Assembly: GCF_937898475.1 (NCBI RefSeq)
Contig: NZ_CALEJS010000013.1
Coordinates: 310,001-374,000, forward strand
DNA: 64,000 nt
From: an uncultured Chitinophaga sp.
Lineage (GTDB): Bacteria > Bacteroidota > Bacteroidia > Chitinophagales > Chitinophagaceae
Reading direction: 5' to 3'
The notes below the pieces were generated by a model. The model was not told where the DNA came from. It did not search any database and worked only from the letters and a program-made list of their open reading frames with translations. Below, piece by piece: positions 16,117-24,861 of this stretch. Both the position numbers and the translations under genes were made by a program. How positions within the stretch are numbered: position 1 is the stretch's first letter; each line of letters opens with the position of its first letter.

Positions 16117-17343
16117 TTAGCTGATCATCACTCCTTTCTTCCACACCATAGCAGGTTTCATCTTTCCCTGGTAATAGAGCAGATCGCGGTAGTCGCCACT
16201 GGGATAGGCCTGCATGTCTGCTGCATAGTGCAGTCCCAGTTCACCGGTCTGGCGCAATTGTAATACCGGCGCTGCCCTTACCGTAAGCGCTGCCAGCGTT
16301 TCAGCCACAGACAGTTTCTGCGCAGCACTTAATACAGCCGCCTGCAGCAGCAGGTCGCCCATAGGGGCAGAGCCCGGGTTCCAGTCGCTGGCAATAACCA
16401 GGCTGGCGCCCTCATCCAGCAGGCGGCGGGCCGGCGCAAAAGGCATACCCAGGCCTAGTGAGGCGCCGGGTAATACTACAGCTGCAGTTCCCGAATGAGC
16501 CAGCTGCGTGATCTCTTTATCTGTACTGGCTTCCAGGTGGTCTGCCGACAAGGCGCCTGCTGCAACCGCTACTTCGCTGCCCCCGGTGCTGAACTGATCT
16601 GCATGCACGGTAGCTGCAAATCCCATGGCGATTGCTTTATCCAGGAATGAGCGGGCTGCCTGCGGCGTAAAAGCCGTTTCCTCTATGAAGATATCCACCC
16701 GGGCCGCCAGCTGTTCTGCCTGTACTACCGGCAGTAATTCGGCCAGCACCCGGTTAAGGTATTCGGTCTCCGTACCCGGGAAGTCTTTCGGCAGCATATG
16801 CGCCGCCAGGCAGGTAGGTATCAGGGTAGCCTGCGTGTGCAGGGAGGCGCTTTGTATGGCCTGCAGCATTTTCATTTCACTTACCATATCCAGTCCATAA
16901 CCGCTCTTTACTTCTATAGTAGTAACCCCTTCTTTCAGGTGGCGGTTAGCGCGCGCTACGGTATTTTCTGCCAGGGTAACGTCATCGGCCATACGTGTTT
17001 TCAGCACAGAATCCCATATACCGCCACCGGCGCGGGCTATTTCCAGGTAGCTTTTACCGGCTACCCGCATGGCGTAATCACGGTTGCGGGTGCCGTCATA
17101 ACAGATGTGCGTATGGCAATCAATAAAGCCGGGCAACAACACCATAGGCTTGTCAATAAAATGCACCTCACTCTGGGGATACTGCAGCCGCAATGCTGCA
17201 AAGCGCCCCATATCAGTGATCACGCCATCTGTTACCACTATGCCGCCTTGTGTTATCACCGGCAGCTGTTCATCCTGCAGGGGACCTTTTAACGGCAACC
17301 CGCTCATGGGAAGTATCTGACTGAAAGGACCGATCAGTAACAT
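16117..17343 (-). CDS. hutI: Imidazolonepropionase
   Basis: A 408-residue amidohydrolase that opens 4-imidazolone-5-propanoate to N-formimidoyl-L-glutamate, third step of histidine degradation. The metal site motif DCHTHICYDGTR follows MVLLPGFI. Further conserved parts are VHADQFSTGGSEVAVAAGALSADH and IASDWNPGSAPMG. Length is typical. It is third in the hut operon; the 100-nt gap to hutU holds a TTTGAAAG word array. Confidence 0.94.
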   Translation of the reverse strand: MLLIGPFSQILPMSGLPLKGPLQDEQLPVITQGGIVVTDGVITDMGRFAALRLQYPQSEVHFIDKPMVLLPGFIDCHTHICYDGTRNRDYAMRVAGKSYLEIARAGGGIWDSVLKTRMADDVTLAENTVARANRHLKEGVTTIEVKSGYGLDMVSEMKMLQAIQSASLHTQATLIPTCLAAHMLPKDFPGTETEYLNRVLAELLPVVQAEQLAARVDIFIEETAFTPQAARSFLDKAIAMGFAATVHADQFSTGGSEVAVAAGALSADHLEASTDKEITQLAHSGTAAVVLPGASLGLGMPFAPARRLLDEGASLVIASDWNPGSAPMGDLLLQAAVLSAAQKLSVAETLAALTVRAAPVLQLRQTGELGLHYAADMQAYPSGDYRDLLYYQGKMKPAMVWKKGVMIS

Positions 17344-17378
17344 AATTACGAGTTAATTACCAGTTTGGACGATTAAGC

Positions 17379-17449
17379 GTTTGAAAGTCTGAAGGACGTC
17401 CTGTTGGTTGTGACGCCTTTACATCCTTGAACGTTCAAACCTTTCAAAC
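17379..17449. repeat. TTTGAAAG-family inverted word array between hutU and hutI
   Basis: The left arm GTTTGAAAGTCTGAAGGA (17379-17396) and right arm (17424-17449, with TCCTTGAACGTTCAAAC and CTTTCAAAC) are imperfect complements around a 27-nt loop. The right arm provides the hutU stop codon: GTT-TGA lies inside the word GTTTGAAAG read on the minus strand. Confidence 0.75.
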
Positions 17450-19117
17450 AATCCTAATGTTGAATTTGTCCGCCCATTCCTGTGCCTTTTCATAGCCTGC
17501 GTCTGCATGACGGAAAATGCCCAGGGCAGGGTCATTGAACAATACTCTCTTAAGGCAGGCGGCTGCCCTTTCTGTTCCATCTGCCACTATTACCATGCCT
17601 GCATGCTGGGAGTACCCCATCCCTACGCCGCCGCCGTGATGGAAGGATACCCAGGTAGCGCCGCCGGCAGTATTAGACATCAGGTTGAGGAGCGGCCAGT
17701 CGGACACTGCGTCGGAGCCATCTTTCATGGCTTCTGTTTCGCGGTTAGGTGAGGCCACAGAGCCGCAGTCCAGGTGATCGCGGCCTATTACGATAGGCGC
17801 TTTTACTTTACCGCTGCGTACCAGCTCATTAAAAATGAGGCCTGCCTTTTCCCTTTCGCCAAGGCCCAGCCAGCAAATGCGGGAGGGCAGCCCCTGGAAA
17901 GCCACTTTCTGCTGCGCCTGTTTCAACCAGTTGATCAGGGCGGTGTTCTCAGGGAAGGCTTCCATTAACGCACGGTCTGTGGTGTAAATATCTTCCGGAT
18001 CACCTGAGAGCGCTACCCAGCGGAAAGGCCCTTTGCCTTCGCAAAACAGCGGACGTATATAGGCAGGCGTAAAGCCGGGGAAATTGAACGCATTAGCTTC
18101 ACCGCCTGCTTTGGCAAACTCCCGCAGGTTGTTGCCATAATCAAATGTAATGGCGCCACGGCTTTGCAGCTGCAGCATGTATCCTGCATGGCGGGCCATA
18201 CTTTTCAGGGAGCGCCTTTCATATGCAGCAGGATCGCTTTTACGCAGTGCAGCTGCTTCCTGAAGTGATAACCCGTTGGGCACATAGCCGTTCACCGGAT
18301 CATGGGCAGATGTCTGGTCTGTCAGTATATCCGGTGTGATATTGTCCTGCAATAATCTTTCCAGCAGATCGCCGGCATCGCTTACAAGGCCAACAGAAAG
18401 CGCTTCGCCACTGGTTTGTGCGGCTTTCACCCATTGAATGGCTTCTTCGTAAGAATGCGTCATGCGGTCTATATACTTAGTGTCCAAACGCTTTTGGATA
18501 CGGGCGGGGTCCACATCTGCACCCAGGAACACCGCACCGGCCATGGTGGCTGCCAGGGGCTGTGCGCCGCCCATACCTCCCAGGCCTGCTGTCACCAGCA
18601 GCTTACCTTTCAGGTGGCCGTTAAAGTGTTTGCGGCCGCACTCCACAAAGGTTTCGTAGGTGCCCTGCAGTATACCCTGCGTGCCAATATAGATCCAGCT
18701 GCCGGCAGTCATCTGGCCAAACATCATCAGCCCTTTGGAGCGCAGCTCGTTAAAGTGCTCCCAGGTGGCCCATTTAGGCACCAGGTTACTGTTAGCCAGC
18801 AATACCCGTGGAGCCTGCGGATGGGTACGCACAATTCCCACAGGCTTGCCTGATTGCACCAGCAAAGAATGCTCTTCATCCAGTTCCAGCAGCAGGCGGA
18901 TGATCTTTTCCAGGGCGTCGCGGTTGCGGGCCGCCTGGCCTATACCTCCGTACACCACCAGTTCATCAGGATTCTCTGCCACTTCGTGATCAAGGTTATT
19001 GAGCAGCATGCGCAGCGGCGCTTCAGTCTGCCAGCTTCTTGCATGCAATTGTGTGCCACGGGGCGCTCTATAATGCGGGTGATCCGCGTAGGTATTAATA
19101 AAGTCCGAACTGGTCAT
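17444..19117 (-). CDS. hutU: Urocanate hydratase
   Basis: A 557-residue NAD-dependent enzyme converting urocanate to imidazolonepropionate. The NAD-binding region GKLLVTAGLGGMGGAQPLAATMAG is seen at about 170-195. DHLDCGSVASPNRETE holds the active-site Cys, and the C-terminal SFHHGGGVGMGYSQHAGMV is diagnostic. The start overlaps the end of hutH by 23 nt, which suggests translational coupling. The last residue and stop (V, TGA) come from a word repeat. Confidence 0.95.
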   Translation of the reverse strand: MTSSDFINTYADHPHYRAPRGTQLHARSWQTEAPLRMLLNNLDHEVAENPDELVVYGGIGQAARNRDALEKIIRLLLELDEEHSLLVQSGKPVGIVRTHPQAPRVLLANSNLVPKWATWEHFNELRSKGLMMFGQMTAGSWIYIGTQGILQGTYETFVECGRKHFNGHLKGKLLVTAGLGGMGGAQPLAATMAGAVFLGADVDPARIQKRLDTKYIDRMTHSYEEAIQWVKAAQTSGEALSVGLVSDAGDLLERLLQDNITPDILTDQTSAHDPVNGYVPNGLSLQEAAALRKSDPAAYERRSLKSMARHAGYMLQLQSRGAITFDYGNNLREFAKAGGEANAFNFPGFTPAYIRPLFCEGKGPFRWVALSGDPEDIYTTDRALMEAFPENTALINWLKQAQQKVAFQGLPSRICWLGLGEREKAGLIFNELVRSGKVKAPIVIGRDHLDCGSVASPNRETEAMKDGSDAVSDWPLLNLMSNTAGGATWVSFHHGGGVGMGYSQHAGMVIVADGTERAAACLKRVLFNDPALGIFRHADAGYEKAQEWADKFNIRIV

Positions 19118-20663
19118 GATAAATGCCGTTTAAGGGTAATTGATGTATGGTGGCTACCTCGTTGGCTAAACGAACGAAGGACTGATCGGTGATGATGGTA
19201 TGCAGGGCGCGGATATCATCTGCAAAGATGCGGTCTTTCCTGGCGAAGGACACTTTTTCCCTGACGTAACTATGGCAGGCTTCGAGTATGGGACCTGATT
19301 TAAGCGGGCGGCGGAAATCAACAGCCTGGGCGGCGTACAGCAGCTCTATGGCCAGGATGTATTCCAGGTTACTGATCACCTGGTTCAGCTTGCGCGCACT
19401 GATAGCGCCCATAGACACATGGTCTTCCTGCCCCAGTGAGGTAGGCACGCTATCAGCGCTGGCGGGAAAGCACAGGGTTTTGTTCTCTGTTACCAATGCT
19501 GCCGTGGTATACTGCGGGATCATAAAACCGGAGTTCAGCCCGGCATCTTCGATCAGCAGTTTGGGCAGCCCGTACCGTCCTTCTATCATCATATAGCAGC
19601 GCCGGTCTGATATGTTGCCCAGTTCTGCTGCCGCGATGGTGGCGTAGTCAAGTGCCATGGCCAGTGGCTGGCCGTGGAAGTTGCCCCCGCTGATGGTATC
19701 GTCTGCACTGAAGATAATGGGATTATCGGTTACGGCATTCAGCTCGATGGTGGTTAATTCCATCAGGTGCTGCCAGGCCGTACGGGAGGCCCCGTGTACC
19801 TGGGGCATACAACGCAGGGAGTAGGGATCCTGTACACGGCCGCAATCTACGTGGGCGGCCATGATACCGGAGTTTTCCAGCAGCAGCTTTAAACGCTGCG
19901 CTACCAGCTGGTTGCCCGGGTAGGGCCGGATGGCATGCAGGCGCGGATCAAAAGGCTTGGCGGTGCCCATCAGTCCTTCCAGCGACAAAGCGCCGATAAT
20001 ATCCGCTGCTTCCAATGCATTGTGAAAGCGCTGCAAGGCTTTTACTGCAAAGGAGAGTATAAACTGGGTGCCGTTGATCAGGGCCAGGCCTTCTTTGGGC
20101 CCCAACACCACCGGCGCCATACCCTCTTCCTGCAGGGCCGCTGCAGCCGGTGTTATACGGCCTTTATACCACACCTGCCCAAGCCCGATCAAAGGCAGGA
20201 ACAGGTGGGCCAGCGGAGCCAGGTCGCCAGAGGCGCCTACTGATCCTTTTTCAGGTACCAGCGGGGTAATGCCGCGCTCAATATGCCAGAGAATGCGCTC
20301 CAGCGTAGCGGGCGCTATACCGGAGTAACCCTGCGCCAGCGACTGCGCTTTGGTAATGAGCATGAACCGGGCCACCTCTTCGGGAATGCTATCGCCTACG
20401 CCTACACTATGGCTCTGCAGGATGTTGTACTGCAAGGCCCGGGTATCTTCCTCAGATATCCTGGTATCGCACAGCGGGCCAAAGCCGGTATTGATACCGT
20501 ATACTACGGTATGGCGGGAAACGATGGTCTGTACATGGTCATAACTGGCTTTTATCCTGGCAAGGACTTCGGGCGTGAGGATAGCCTTTTTACGGCCGGC
20601 GGCTATATTCAATACGCAGCCAACCGTTAGCTGATCAATACCGTATTTGAATGCTTCGCTCAT
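19095..20663 (-). CDS. hutH: Histidine ammonia-lyase
   Basis: A 522-residue cytosolic lyase removing ammonia from L-histidine to give urocanate, the entry step of the pathway. The MIO cofactor forms from Ala144-Ser145-Gly146 in GSVGASGDLAPLAH. VVYGINTGFGPL (about 53-64) carries the catalytic Tyr, and NGTQF, QDPYSLRC and GGNFHGQP follow. It starts 26 nt after the MarR gene and overlaps hutU by 23 nt. Confidence 0.96.
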   Translation of the reverse strand: MSEAFKYGIDQLTVGCVLNIAAGRKKAILTPEVLARIKASYDHVQTIVSRHTVVYGINTGFGPLCDTRISEEDTRALQYNILQSHSVGVGDSIPEEVARFMLITKAQSLAQGYSGIAPATLERILWHIERGITPLVPEKGSVGASGDLAPLAHLFLPLIGLGQVWYKGRITPAAAALQEEGMAPVVLGPKEGLALINGTQFILSFAVKALQRFHNALEAADIIGALSLEGLMGTAKPFDPRLHAIRPYPGNQLVAQRLKLLLENSGIMAAHVDCGRVQDPYSLRCMPQVHGASRTAWQHLMELTTIELNAVTDNPIIFSADDTISGGNFHGQPLAMALDYATIAAAELGNISDRRCYMMIEGRYGLPKLLIEDAGLNSGFMIPQYTTAALVTENKTLCFPASADSVPTSLGQEDHVSMGAISARKLNQVISNLEYILAIELLYAAQAVDFRRPLKSGPILEACHSYVREKVSFARKDRIFADDIRALHTIITDQSFVRLANEVATIHQLPLNGIYHDQFGLY

Positions 20664-20689
20664 TTTGGTGTATGTTAATGCGGTAATGG

Positions 20690-21190
20690 TTACGGGTTTA
20701 CAGCCTGCCTGCGGGGCAGGCGTGCGGAGATCCGCATGGACAGCGGTGTTTGCTGTACGGCCTGTTCTACCTGGGCAATGCCTTCCAGCAGCAGTTTACT
20801 CTGCTTATGGGTAGCGGTCAGTTCTGTCATAGCAGCGGTGATGGCCTCCCATATGGGTTGTACCTGTTGCAGCAGCTCCTCTCCTTTCCTGGTCAGGGCC
20901 ACCAGCTGACGCCTGCCATCATCCGGGCAGGGCGCTGTTTTAACCAGGCCTTTCTTACGGAGACTGGTTACCAGCTGGCTAACGGCAGAGTGAGACACTT
21001 CGAGGGTATCGGCAATGTCTATCAGCGGCATGGGCTGCTGCCGGGAAAGCACGTAGAAAACCGGGAACCAGCTGGCGTCAAAGGGAATACCTTCCTGCTC
21101 ATACACCTTGTTCACTTCCATGAGGAAGTACTCACTTAAGCGCCGCAGGCGGCTGCCAAACACAAGGAAACCTAAGGACTGGTAGAACAT
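20690..21190 (-). CDS. MarR-family regulator of the hut operon
   Basis: A 166-residue winged-helix regulator. The recognition region is MPLIDIADTLEVSHSAVSQLVTSLRKKGLVKTAPCPDDGRRQLVALTRKGEELL, the usual MarR HTH plus wing. It is the first gene of the hut operon, so autoregulation and control of histidine use, perhaps relieved by urocanate or histidine, is likely. An 18-bp perfect palindrome stands at the predicted transcription start (21243-21260) and is its probable binding site. The alkaline C-terminus (ISARLPRRQAVNP) is unusual but unremarkable. Confidence 0.88.
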   Translation of the reverse strand: MFYQSLGFLVFGSRLRRLSEYFLMEVNKVYEQEGIPFDASWFPVFYVLSRQQPMPLIDIADTLEVSHSAVSQLVTSLRKKGLVKTAPCPDDGRRQLVALTRKGEELLQQVQPIWEAITAAMTELTATHKQSKLLLEGIAQVEQAVQQTPLSMRISARLPRRQAVNP

Positions 21191-21393
21191 ATTAGCTGTT
21201 AGCTGTTGGCGCTTAGCAGTTAGCTAAGACCAGTTATTAAATTATATAAGTACTTATATATTTAGTTACAAATTTAGGGAAATTATCATCCCGGCAATCA
21301 GGTCCTGGAAAGAGATAATTCCCCTTTAGTCTTTTATGGGTCCACCGGCCAACAGCCAATAGCCAGAAGCTAATAGCCAATAGCTAACAGTTG
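21191..21393. repeat. GCTGTTA-family word arms flanking the hut promoter
   Basis: One arm (21191-21227) reads TTAGCTG, TTAGCTG, TTGGCGC, TTAGCAG, TTAGCTA. The other (21347-21393) is its complementary type: CCAACAG, CCAATAG, CCAGAAG, CTAATAG, CCAATAG, CTAACAG. They enclose the hut promoter and operator, with a spacing of about 120 nt, and the second arm begins at the stop of the SET gene. Confidence 0.8.
21243..21297 (-). promoter_or_regulatory. hut promoter and operator
   Basis: On the minus strand a -33 TTG (21297-21295), an 18-nt spacer and a perfect -7 box TAAATTTG (21276-21269) predict a start near 21262. Directly after it lies TATATAAGTACTTATATA (21260-21243), an 18-bp perfect palindrome, the size and place expected of a MarR repressor operator. 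The leader to the MarR ATG is about 70 nt and includes one arm of a word array. Confidence 0.75.
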
Positions 21394-21396
21394 CCC

Positions 21397-21786
21397 TTAC
21401 GATCTCTTTACATCAAACCACACCGGCGAGGTATCGGTTACTTCGCCATTATAGTTGATGCTCAGTTCTTCGCCTTTTTTGATGTCGCGACGGGTTTTGA
21501 TGCTCATGGTTTCAGCATCAAAATCCATTTCGTACTCGCAATTGGGGTCGTAAGAGTGATTGTAGATAGAGCAGAAGCCGAGCGCAACGCAGGAGCGGGT
21601 TTCCCGTACTCCCCACAAAAAGATGTAGTTATGCAGCTTGGTCTTGTCTACCTTCTCCGTATCATCATAAGATAATACGATCACAGGGGATACCTCAATG
21701 AGTGTACCGGCAGGTATTTTTTCTTTGGTGAAGACGCCTCTGCCTTTTTTCTTCGTCTTGTCAACATATAAGTACGGCTTTATCAT
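21397..21786 (-). CDS. SET domain-containing protein
   Basis: A 129-residue stand-alone SET domain. KKKGRGVFTKEKIPAGTLIEVSPVIVLS matches the N-terminal SET pattern, and GFCSIYNHSYDPNCEY plus GEELSINYNG match the SAM- and substrate-binding NHS...P-N and Y motifs. SET domains methylate lysines; in bacteria the targets are mostly unknown. The start at 21786 (MIKPYLYVDKTKKKGRG) is chosen because the longer open frame continues antisense into the bestrophin gene. The post-SET Cys triad of eukaryotic enzymes is absent. Confidence 0.85.
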   Translation of the reverse strand: MIKPYLYVDKTKKKGRGVFTKEKIPAGTLIEVSPVIVLSYDDTEKVDKTKLHNYIFLWGVRETRSCVALGFCSIYNHSYDPNCEYEMDFDAETMSIKTRRDIKKGEELSINYNGEVTDTSPVWFDVKRS

Positions 21787-21894
21787 AGCACTCGCTCTGT
21801 AAGTCAGGTATAATTTAGGAAGCGTAAAATAAAGGTAAAGCAACAAGTTATCAAAATCAGGCGTAAAAATTTTAGGTTTGCGGCCGGAAAAAGA

Positions 21895-21902
21895 TATTTT
21901 CG
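21895..21902 (+). promoter_or_regulatory. Putative -7 box of the bestrophin gene
   Basis: TATTTTCG is a variant of TAnnTTTG, 26 nt before the ATG at 21928. TTTG at 21877-21880 stands upstream, but with a short 14-nt spacer. Confidence 0.3.
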
Positions 21903-21927
21903 GTCTAACCTTTATAAACGCATCCGA

Positions 21928-22797
21928 ATGATCAATTACAATCCTAAGGAGTGGTTCACCTTTATATTCCGTTTTCACAAAGCAGATACCGTACGGCAGC
22001 TCTTTCCCATGTTCATAGCGCTGACCCTGTACGCTGCCATCATCGCCTTCCTCGAGCTGGAGGTGCTGCACCTTAAAAGGATCCCGGAAGTACAGCACCT
22101 GTCTATCGTACATGGCCTGCTTGGATTTGTAATATCACTGCTATTGGTATTCAGGACCAATACCGCCTATGACCGCTGGTGGGAAGGCCGCCGGCAATGG
22201 GGTATGCTGGTGAACAACTGCCGTAACCTGGCCATGAAGCTGGCCGCTATCCTGCCTGCAGGCGACGAAGCCAGCAGGGCCTACTTCAGGACCATGATCC
22301 CCAATTATGCCTTCTGCATGAAAAACCATTTAAGAAGTGATTTTATTCCTGAAGAGCTTGAACAGGTAGCAGGTTTCACACCAGATACGCAAAAACACGT
22401 GCCTAACCAGGTAGCCGGTCATATCATGGCCAGGATACAAGAACTATACCGCCAGCAGCAGATCAGCGGCGACCAGCTCATTACCATCAATGCGGAGCTG
22501 CAGTCCTTTACGGATATCGTGGGCGCCTGCGAGAGGATCAAAAACACCCCCATCCCCTTCTCCTACAGCGTTTTCCTGAAGAAGTTCATTTTCTTTTATG
22601 TAATGACCATGCCCTTCAGCTATGTGTTCAATGCGCATTACCTGGTGATCCTCATTGTGGTGTTTGTTTTCTACGTATTGGCCAGCCTTGAGCTGATAGC
22701 GGAAGAGATTGAAGACCCCTTCGGCAAGGATGCCAATGACCTGCCTACCGATACCATCTGTGAGAATATCAGGAAGCATGTAAAGGAAATATTGTAA
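21928..22797 (+). CDS. Bestrophin-family ion channel
   Basis: A 289-residue inner-membrane protein of the bestrophin (UPF0187) family. Membrane segments are visible at about 25-45 and 62-75, and near 205-250 (KFIFFYVMTMPFSYVFNAHYLVILIVVFVFYVLAS). The signature VFRTNTAYDRWWEGRRQWG follows the second segment. EEIEDPFGKDANDLPTD near the C-terminus is the conserved bestrophin acidic motif. Bacterial members form pentameric channels, often cation-selective. It is followed by mgtE after 52 nt, with a promoter-like box between. Confidence 0.88.
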   Translation: MINYNPKEWFTFIFRFHKADTVRQLFPMFIALTLYAAIIAFLELEVLHLKRIPEVQHLSIVHGLLGFVISLLLVFRTNTAYDRWWEGRRQWGMLVNNCRNLAMKLAAILPAGDEASRAYFRTMIPNYAFCMKNHLRSDFIPEELEQVAGFTPDTQKHVPNQVAGHIMARIQELYRQQQISGDQLITINAELQSFTDIVGACERIKNTPIPFSYSVFLKKFIFFYVMTMPFSYVFNAHYLVILIVVFVFYVLASLELIAEEIEDPFGKDANDLPTDTICENIRKHVKEIL

Positions 22798-22823
22798 GTC
22801 ATGAGTTGACGATTTTATTTAGT

Positions 22824-22831
22824 TATTTTCG
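22824..22831 (+). promoter_or_regulatory. Putative mgtE promoter -7 box
   Basis: TATTTTCG, the same variant as before the bestrophin gene, with TTG at 22806-22808. It lies 18 nt before the ATG at 22850. No Mg2+-sensing leader RNA fits in this short space. Confidence 0.35.
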
Positions 22832-22849
22832 CCCGAGAGTCTATGGAAT

Positions 22850-24226
22850 ATGGAAAATGAAGCCTTACTGGAAAAATTCAGCTTGCTGGCCAATGAGCGT
22901 AACCACCAGGAACTGCGTGTATACCTGGACGATCAGCTCATTACAGATATAGCGGAGCTTATCTATGAGGATCCGGAGCAGGCCGACCTGATCATCAACA
23001 ACTTATCCATCAGCCGCGCAGCAGCAGCATTCAGGATACTGGATTTCCCCCAGCAGGAGGAAGTGATACGCGGCCTCCCTGCCCCTAAAGTGGCCGAGCT
23101 GCTGAACGAACTGCCGGCGGATGACCGCGCCGCTTTCCTGGGCGAGCTGCCCAGCGAAGCCGTTAAAGAACTGATCAAGCTGCTCACCCCCGAAGAGCTT
23201 AAGATCACCCTCTCATTGCTGGGCTACCCCGAAAACAGCGTAGGCCGTATCATGACACCGGACTACATTGCCGTGCGGGAAGAATGGAGCGTAAAACAGG
23301 TGCTGGATTATATACGTGAACATGGCAAGGACAGTGAGACCATAGACGTAATCTACGTAGTAGATGAAAAAGGCGTACTGATGGATGACTTCAGGATCAG
23401 GGAATTCCTGCTGGTATCCCCCAATACCCTGGTACATACCCTGATGGACGACCGTTTTGTAGCCCTGCATGCCAATGACGAACAGGAAGAAGCCATACAG
23501 GTGTTCAGGATGGAAAACCGTGTGGCCCTGCCTGTTATAGACGATCAGGGCGTGCTGCTGGGCATTGTCACCATCGATGACATGTTGTGGATCGCCAATG
23601 AAGAACATACGGAAGACATCCAGAAAATAGGTGGTACCGAAGCCCTGGATGAACCCTACCTGGATATGCCCCTGCTGAAACTTGTTAAGAAAAGGGTAGG
23701 CTGGCTGGTAGTGCTGTTTATCGGTGAAATGCTGACCGCTACCGCTATGGGCTTCTTTGAAGATGAAATTGCCAAAGCAGTGGTGCTGGCCCTCTTTGTA
23801 CCGTTGATCATTTCCAGCGGCGGCAACAGCGGATCACAGGCTTCCACCCTCATCATACAGGCCATGGCCCTGGGTGAAATAGATATCCACGACTGGTGGC
23901 GGGTAATGCGCCGGGAGATCCTCTCCGGACTGATGCTAGGCGGAGTACTCGGCCTTATCGGTTTTATACGCATCCTGCTCTGGAACTCGCTGTTTCATAC
24001 CTATGGCGATCATACCTTCCTGATAGGCATTACCGTTGGCTTCTCCCTTATAGGCGTAGTGCTATGGGGAACGCTTTCCGGCTCCATGCTGCCACTCCTG
24101 CTTAAAAGACTGGGAGCTGACCCGGCCACTTCTTCCGCTCCCTTCGTTGCCACCCTGGTAGACGTTACGGGGCTGCTCATTTACTTCTCAATGGCGTACG
24201 CATTTATGGAGGGCATTCTCCTATAA
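22850..24226 (+). CDS. mgtE: MgtE-type magnesium transporter
   Basis: A 458-residue inner-membrane Mg2+ channel. The N-terminal superhelical MgtE_N domain (about 20-125) contains LNELPADDRAAFLGELPSEAVKEL. Two CBS domains follow (about 140-260; VGRIMTPDYIAVREEWSVKQVL and VVDEKGVLMDDF, VIDDQGVLLGIVTIDDM). Five membrane helices follow from about residue 285. The pore signature SSGGNSGSQASTLIIQAMALGEI is intact. The stop codon lies inside the ATTAATA array that follows. Confidence 0.94.
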   Translation: MENEALLEKFSLLANERNHQELRVYLDDQLITDIAELIYEDPEQADLIINNLSISRAAAAFRILDFPQQEEVIRGLPAPKVAELLNELPADDRAAFLGELPSEAVKELIKLLTPEELKITLSLLGYPENSVGRIMTPDYIAVREEWSVKQVLDYIREHGKDSETIDVIYVVDEKGVLMDDFRIREFLLVSPNTLVHTLMDDRFVALHANDEQEEAIQVFRMENRVALPVIDDQGVLLGIVTIDDMLWIANEEHTEDIQKIGGTEALDEPYLDMPLLKLVKKRVGWLVVLFIGEMLTATAMGFFEDEIAKAVVLALFVPLIISSGGNSGSQASTLIIQAMALGEIDIHDWWRVMRREILSGLMLGGVLGLIGFIRILLWNSLFHTYGDHTFLIGITVGFSLIGVVLWGTLSGSMLPLLLKRLGADPATSSAPFVATLVDVTGLLIYFSMAYAFMEGILL

Positions 24227-24295
24227 ATAATGAATAATTAATAATCAGGAACCTGTGCCCGGCTTGACACTCGTAGCCCTGGCATTATTAATTAA
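24225..24295. repeat. ATTAATA-family inverted word array between mgtE and a phosphatase gene
   Basis: The left arm (24225-24253) contains AATAATGAATAATTAATAAT and CAGGAACC; the right arm is CCTGGCATTATTAATTAA (24278-24295). The left arm, reversed, repeats the right arm of the array at 1526-1550 including its GGTTCCTG edge. It spans both convergent stop codons. Confidence 0.75.
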
Positions 24296-24827
24296 ACTTC
24301 TGCCAATGTACCTTAACAGCGTCACGGTGTTTGTAAATGATGAAAAGGTTGTTGTAATCTTTATCACCGATTGAATCTACCGGTGGCTTTGCTTTCAGGG
24401 CCCGCATAATGGGTAGCAGGGTATTGCTATGACCCACTATCAGCAAACGCTTACCCCAGTCTTCCCGGCGGGTGATCTCATAGATGAGGGATTCACCGGT
24501 GGTATCGGGCATATAATAGGCCGTGTCTAGGTGCAGGTGCTCAAACAGGGGATCGGCTGTTTGCACGGTCCGTTTGAACGGCGTGAAGTAGATCTTCTGC
24601 AAACCGGAATCTTCCAGCAAAGTATAAAGATGATGGGCCCTCACATGACCTTCCTGGGTTAAGGTAGAATCTGCACCCGGATGTTTCTCCGCATGCCGTA
24701 CCAGGAAGAAGGTACCCGTCAGAAAGGTGCTGTCTTCTGTCAGCGGCACTGGCTGCCGCACTGGCTTAGACTCGCATGCCATCAGCACCAGGCATAATAA
24801 AGCAACATATTTTCCCAATGTTTTCAC
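24288..24827 (-). CDS. Lipoprotein histidine phosphatase (SixA/PGAM-like)
   Basis: A 179-residue histidine-phosphatase-superfamily protein. The catalytic LVRHAEKHPGADSTLTQEG carries the RHAE motif; FKRTVQTADPLFEHL and VGHSNTL complete the core with the second His. A GTG start at 24827 gives a short signal peptide ending in the lipobox LVLMAC, so it is probably a periplasm-facing lipoprotein. A longer frame to an ATG at 24908 would overlap the divergent S9 peptidase gene and disrupt the signal. The substrate is unknown. Confidence 0.8.
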   Translation of the reverse strand: MKTLGKYVALLCLVLMACESKPVRQPVPLTEDSTFLTGTFFLVRHAEKHPGADSTLTQEGHVRAHHLYTLLEDSGLQKIYFTPFKRTVQTADPLFEHLHLDTAYYMPDTTGESLIYEITRREDWGKRLLIVGHSNTLLPIMRALKAKPPVDSIGDKDYNNLFIIYKHRDAVKVHWQKFN

Positions 24828-24861
24828 CGTTTTTATACTTTTAACAAAATAACACTCTGCT

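Noticed and set aside
21787..22113. N-terminal extension of the SET protein
   Set aside because: It is antisense to the bestrophin start; the SET domain begins properly at the ATG at 21786.
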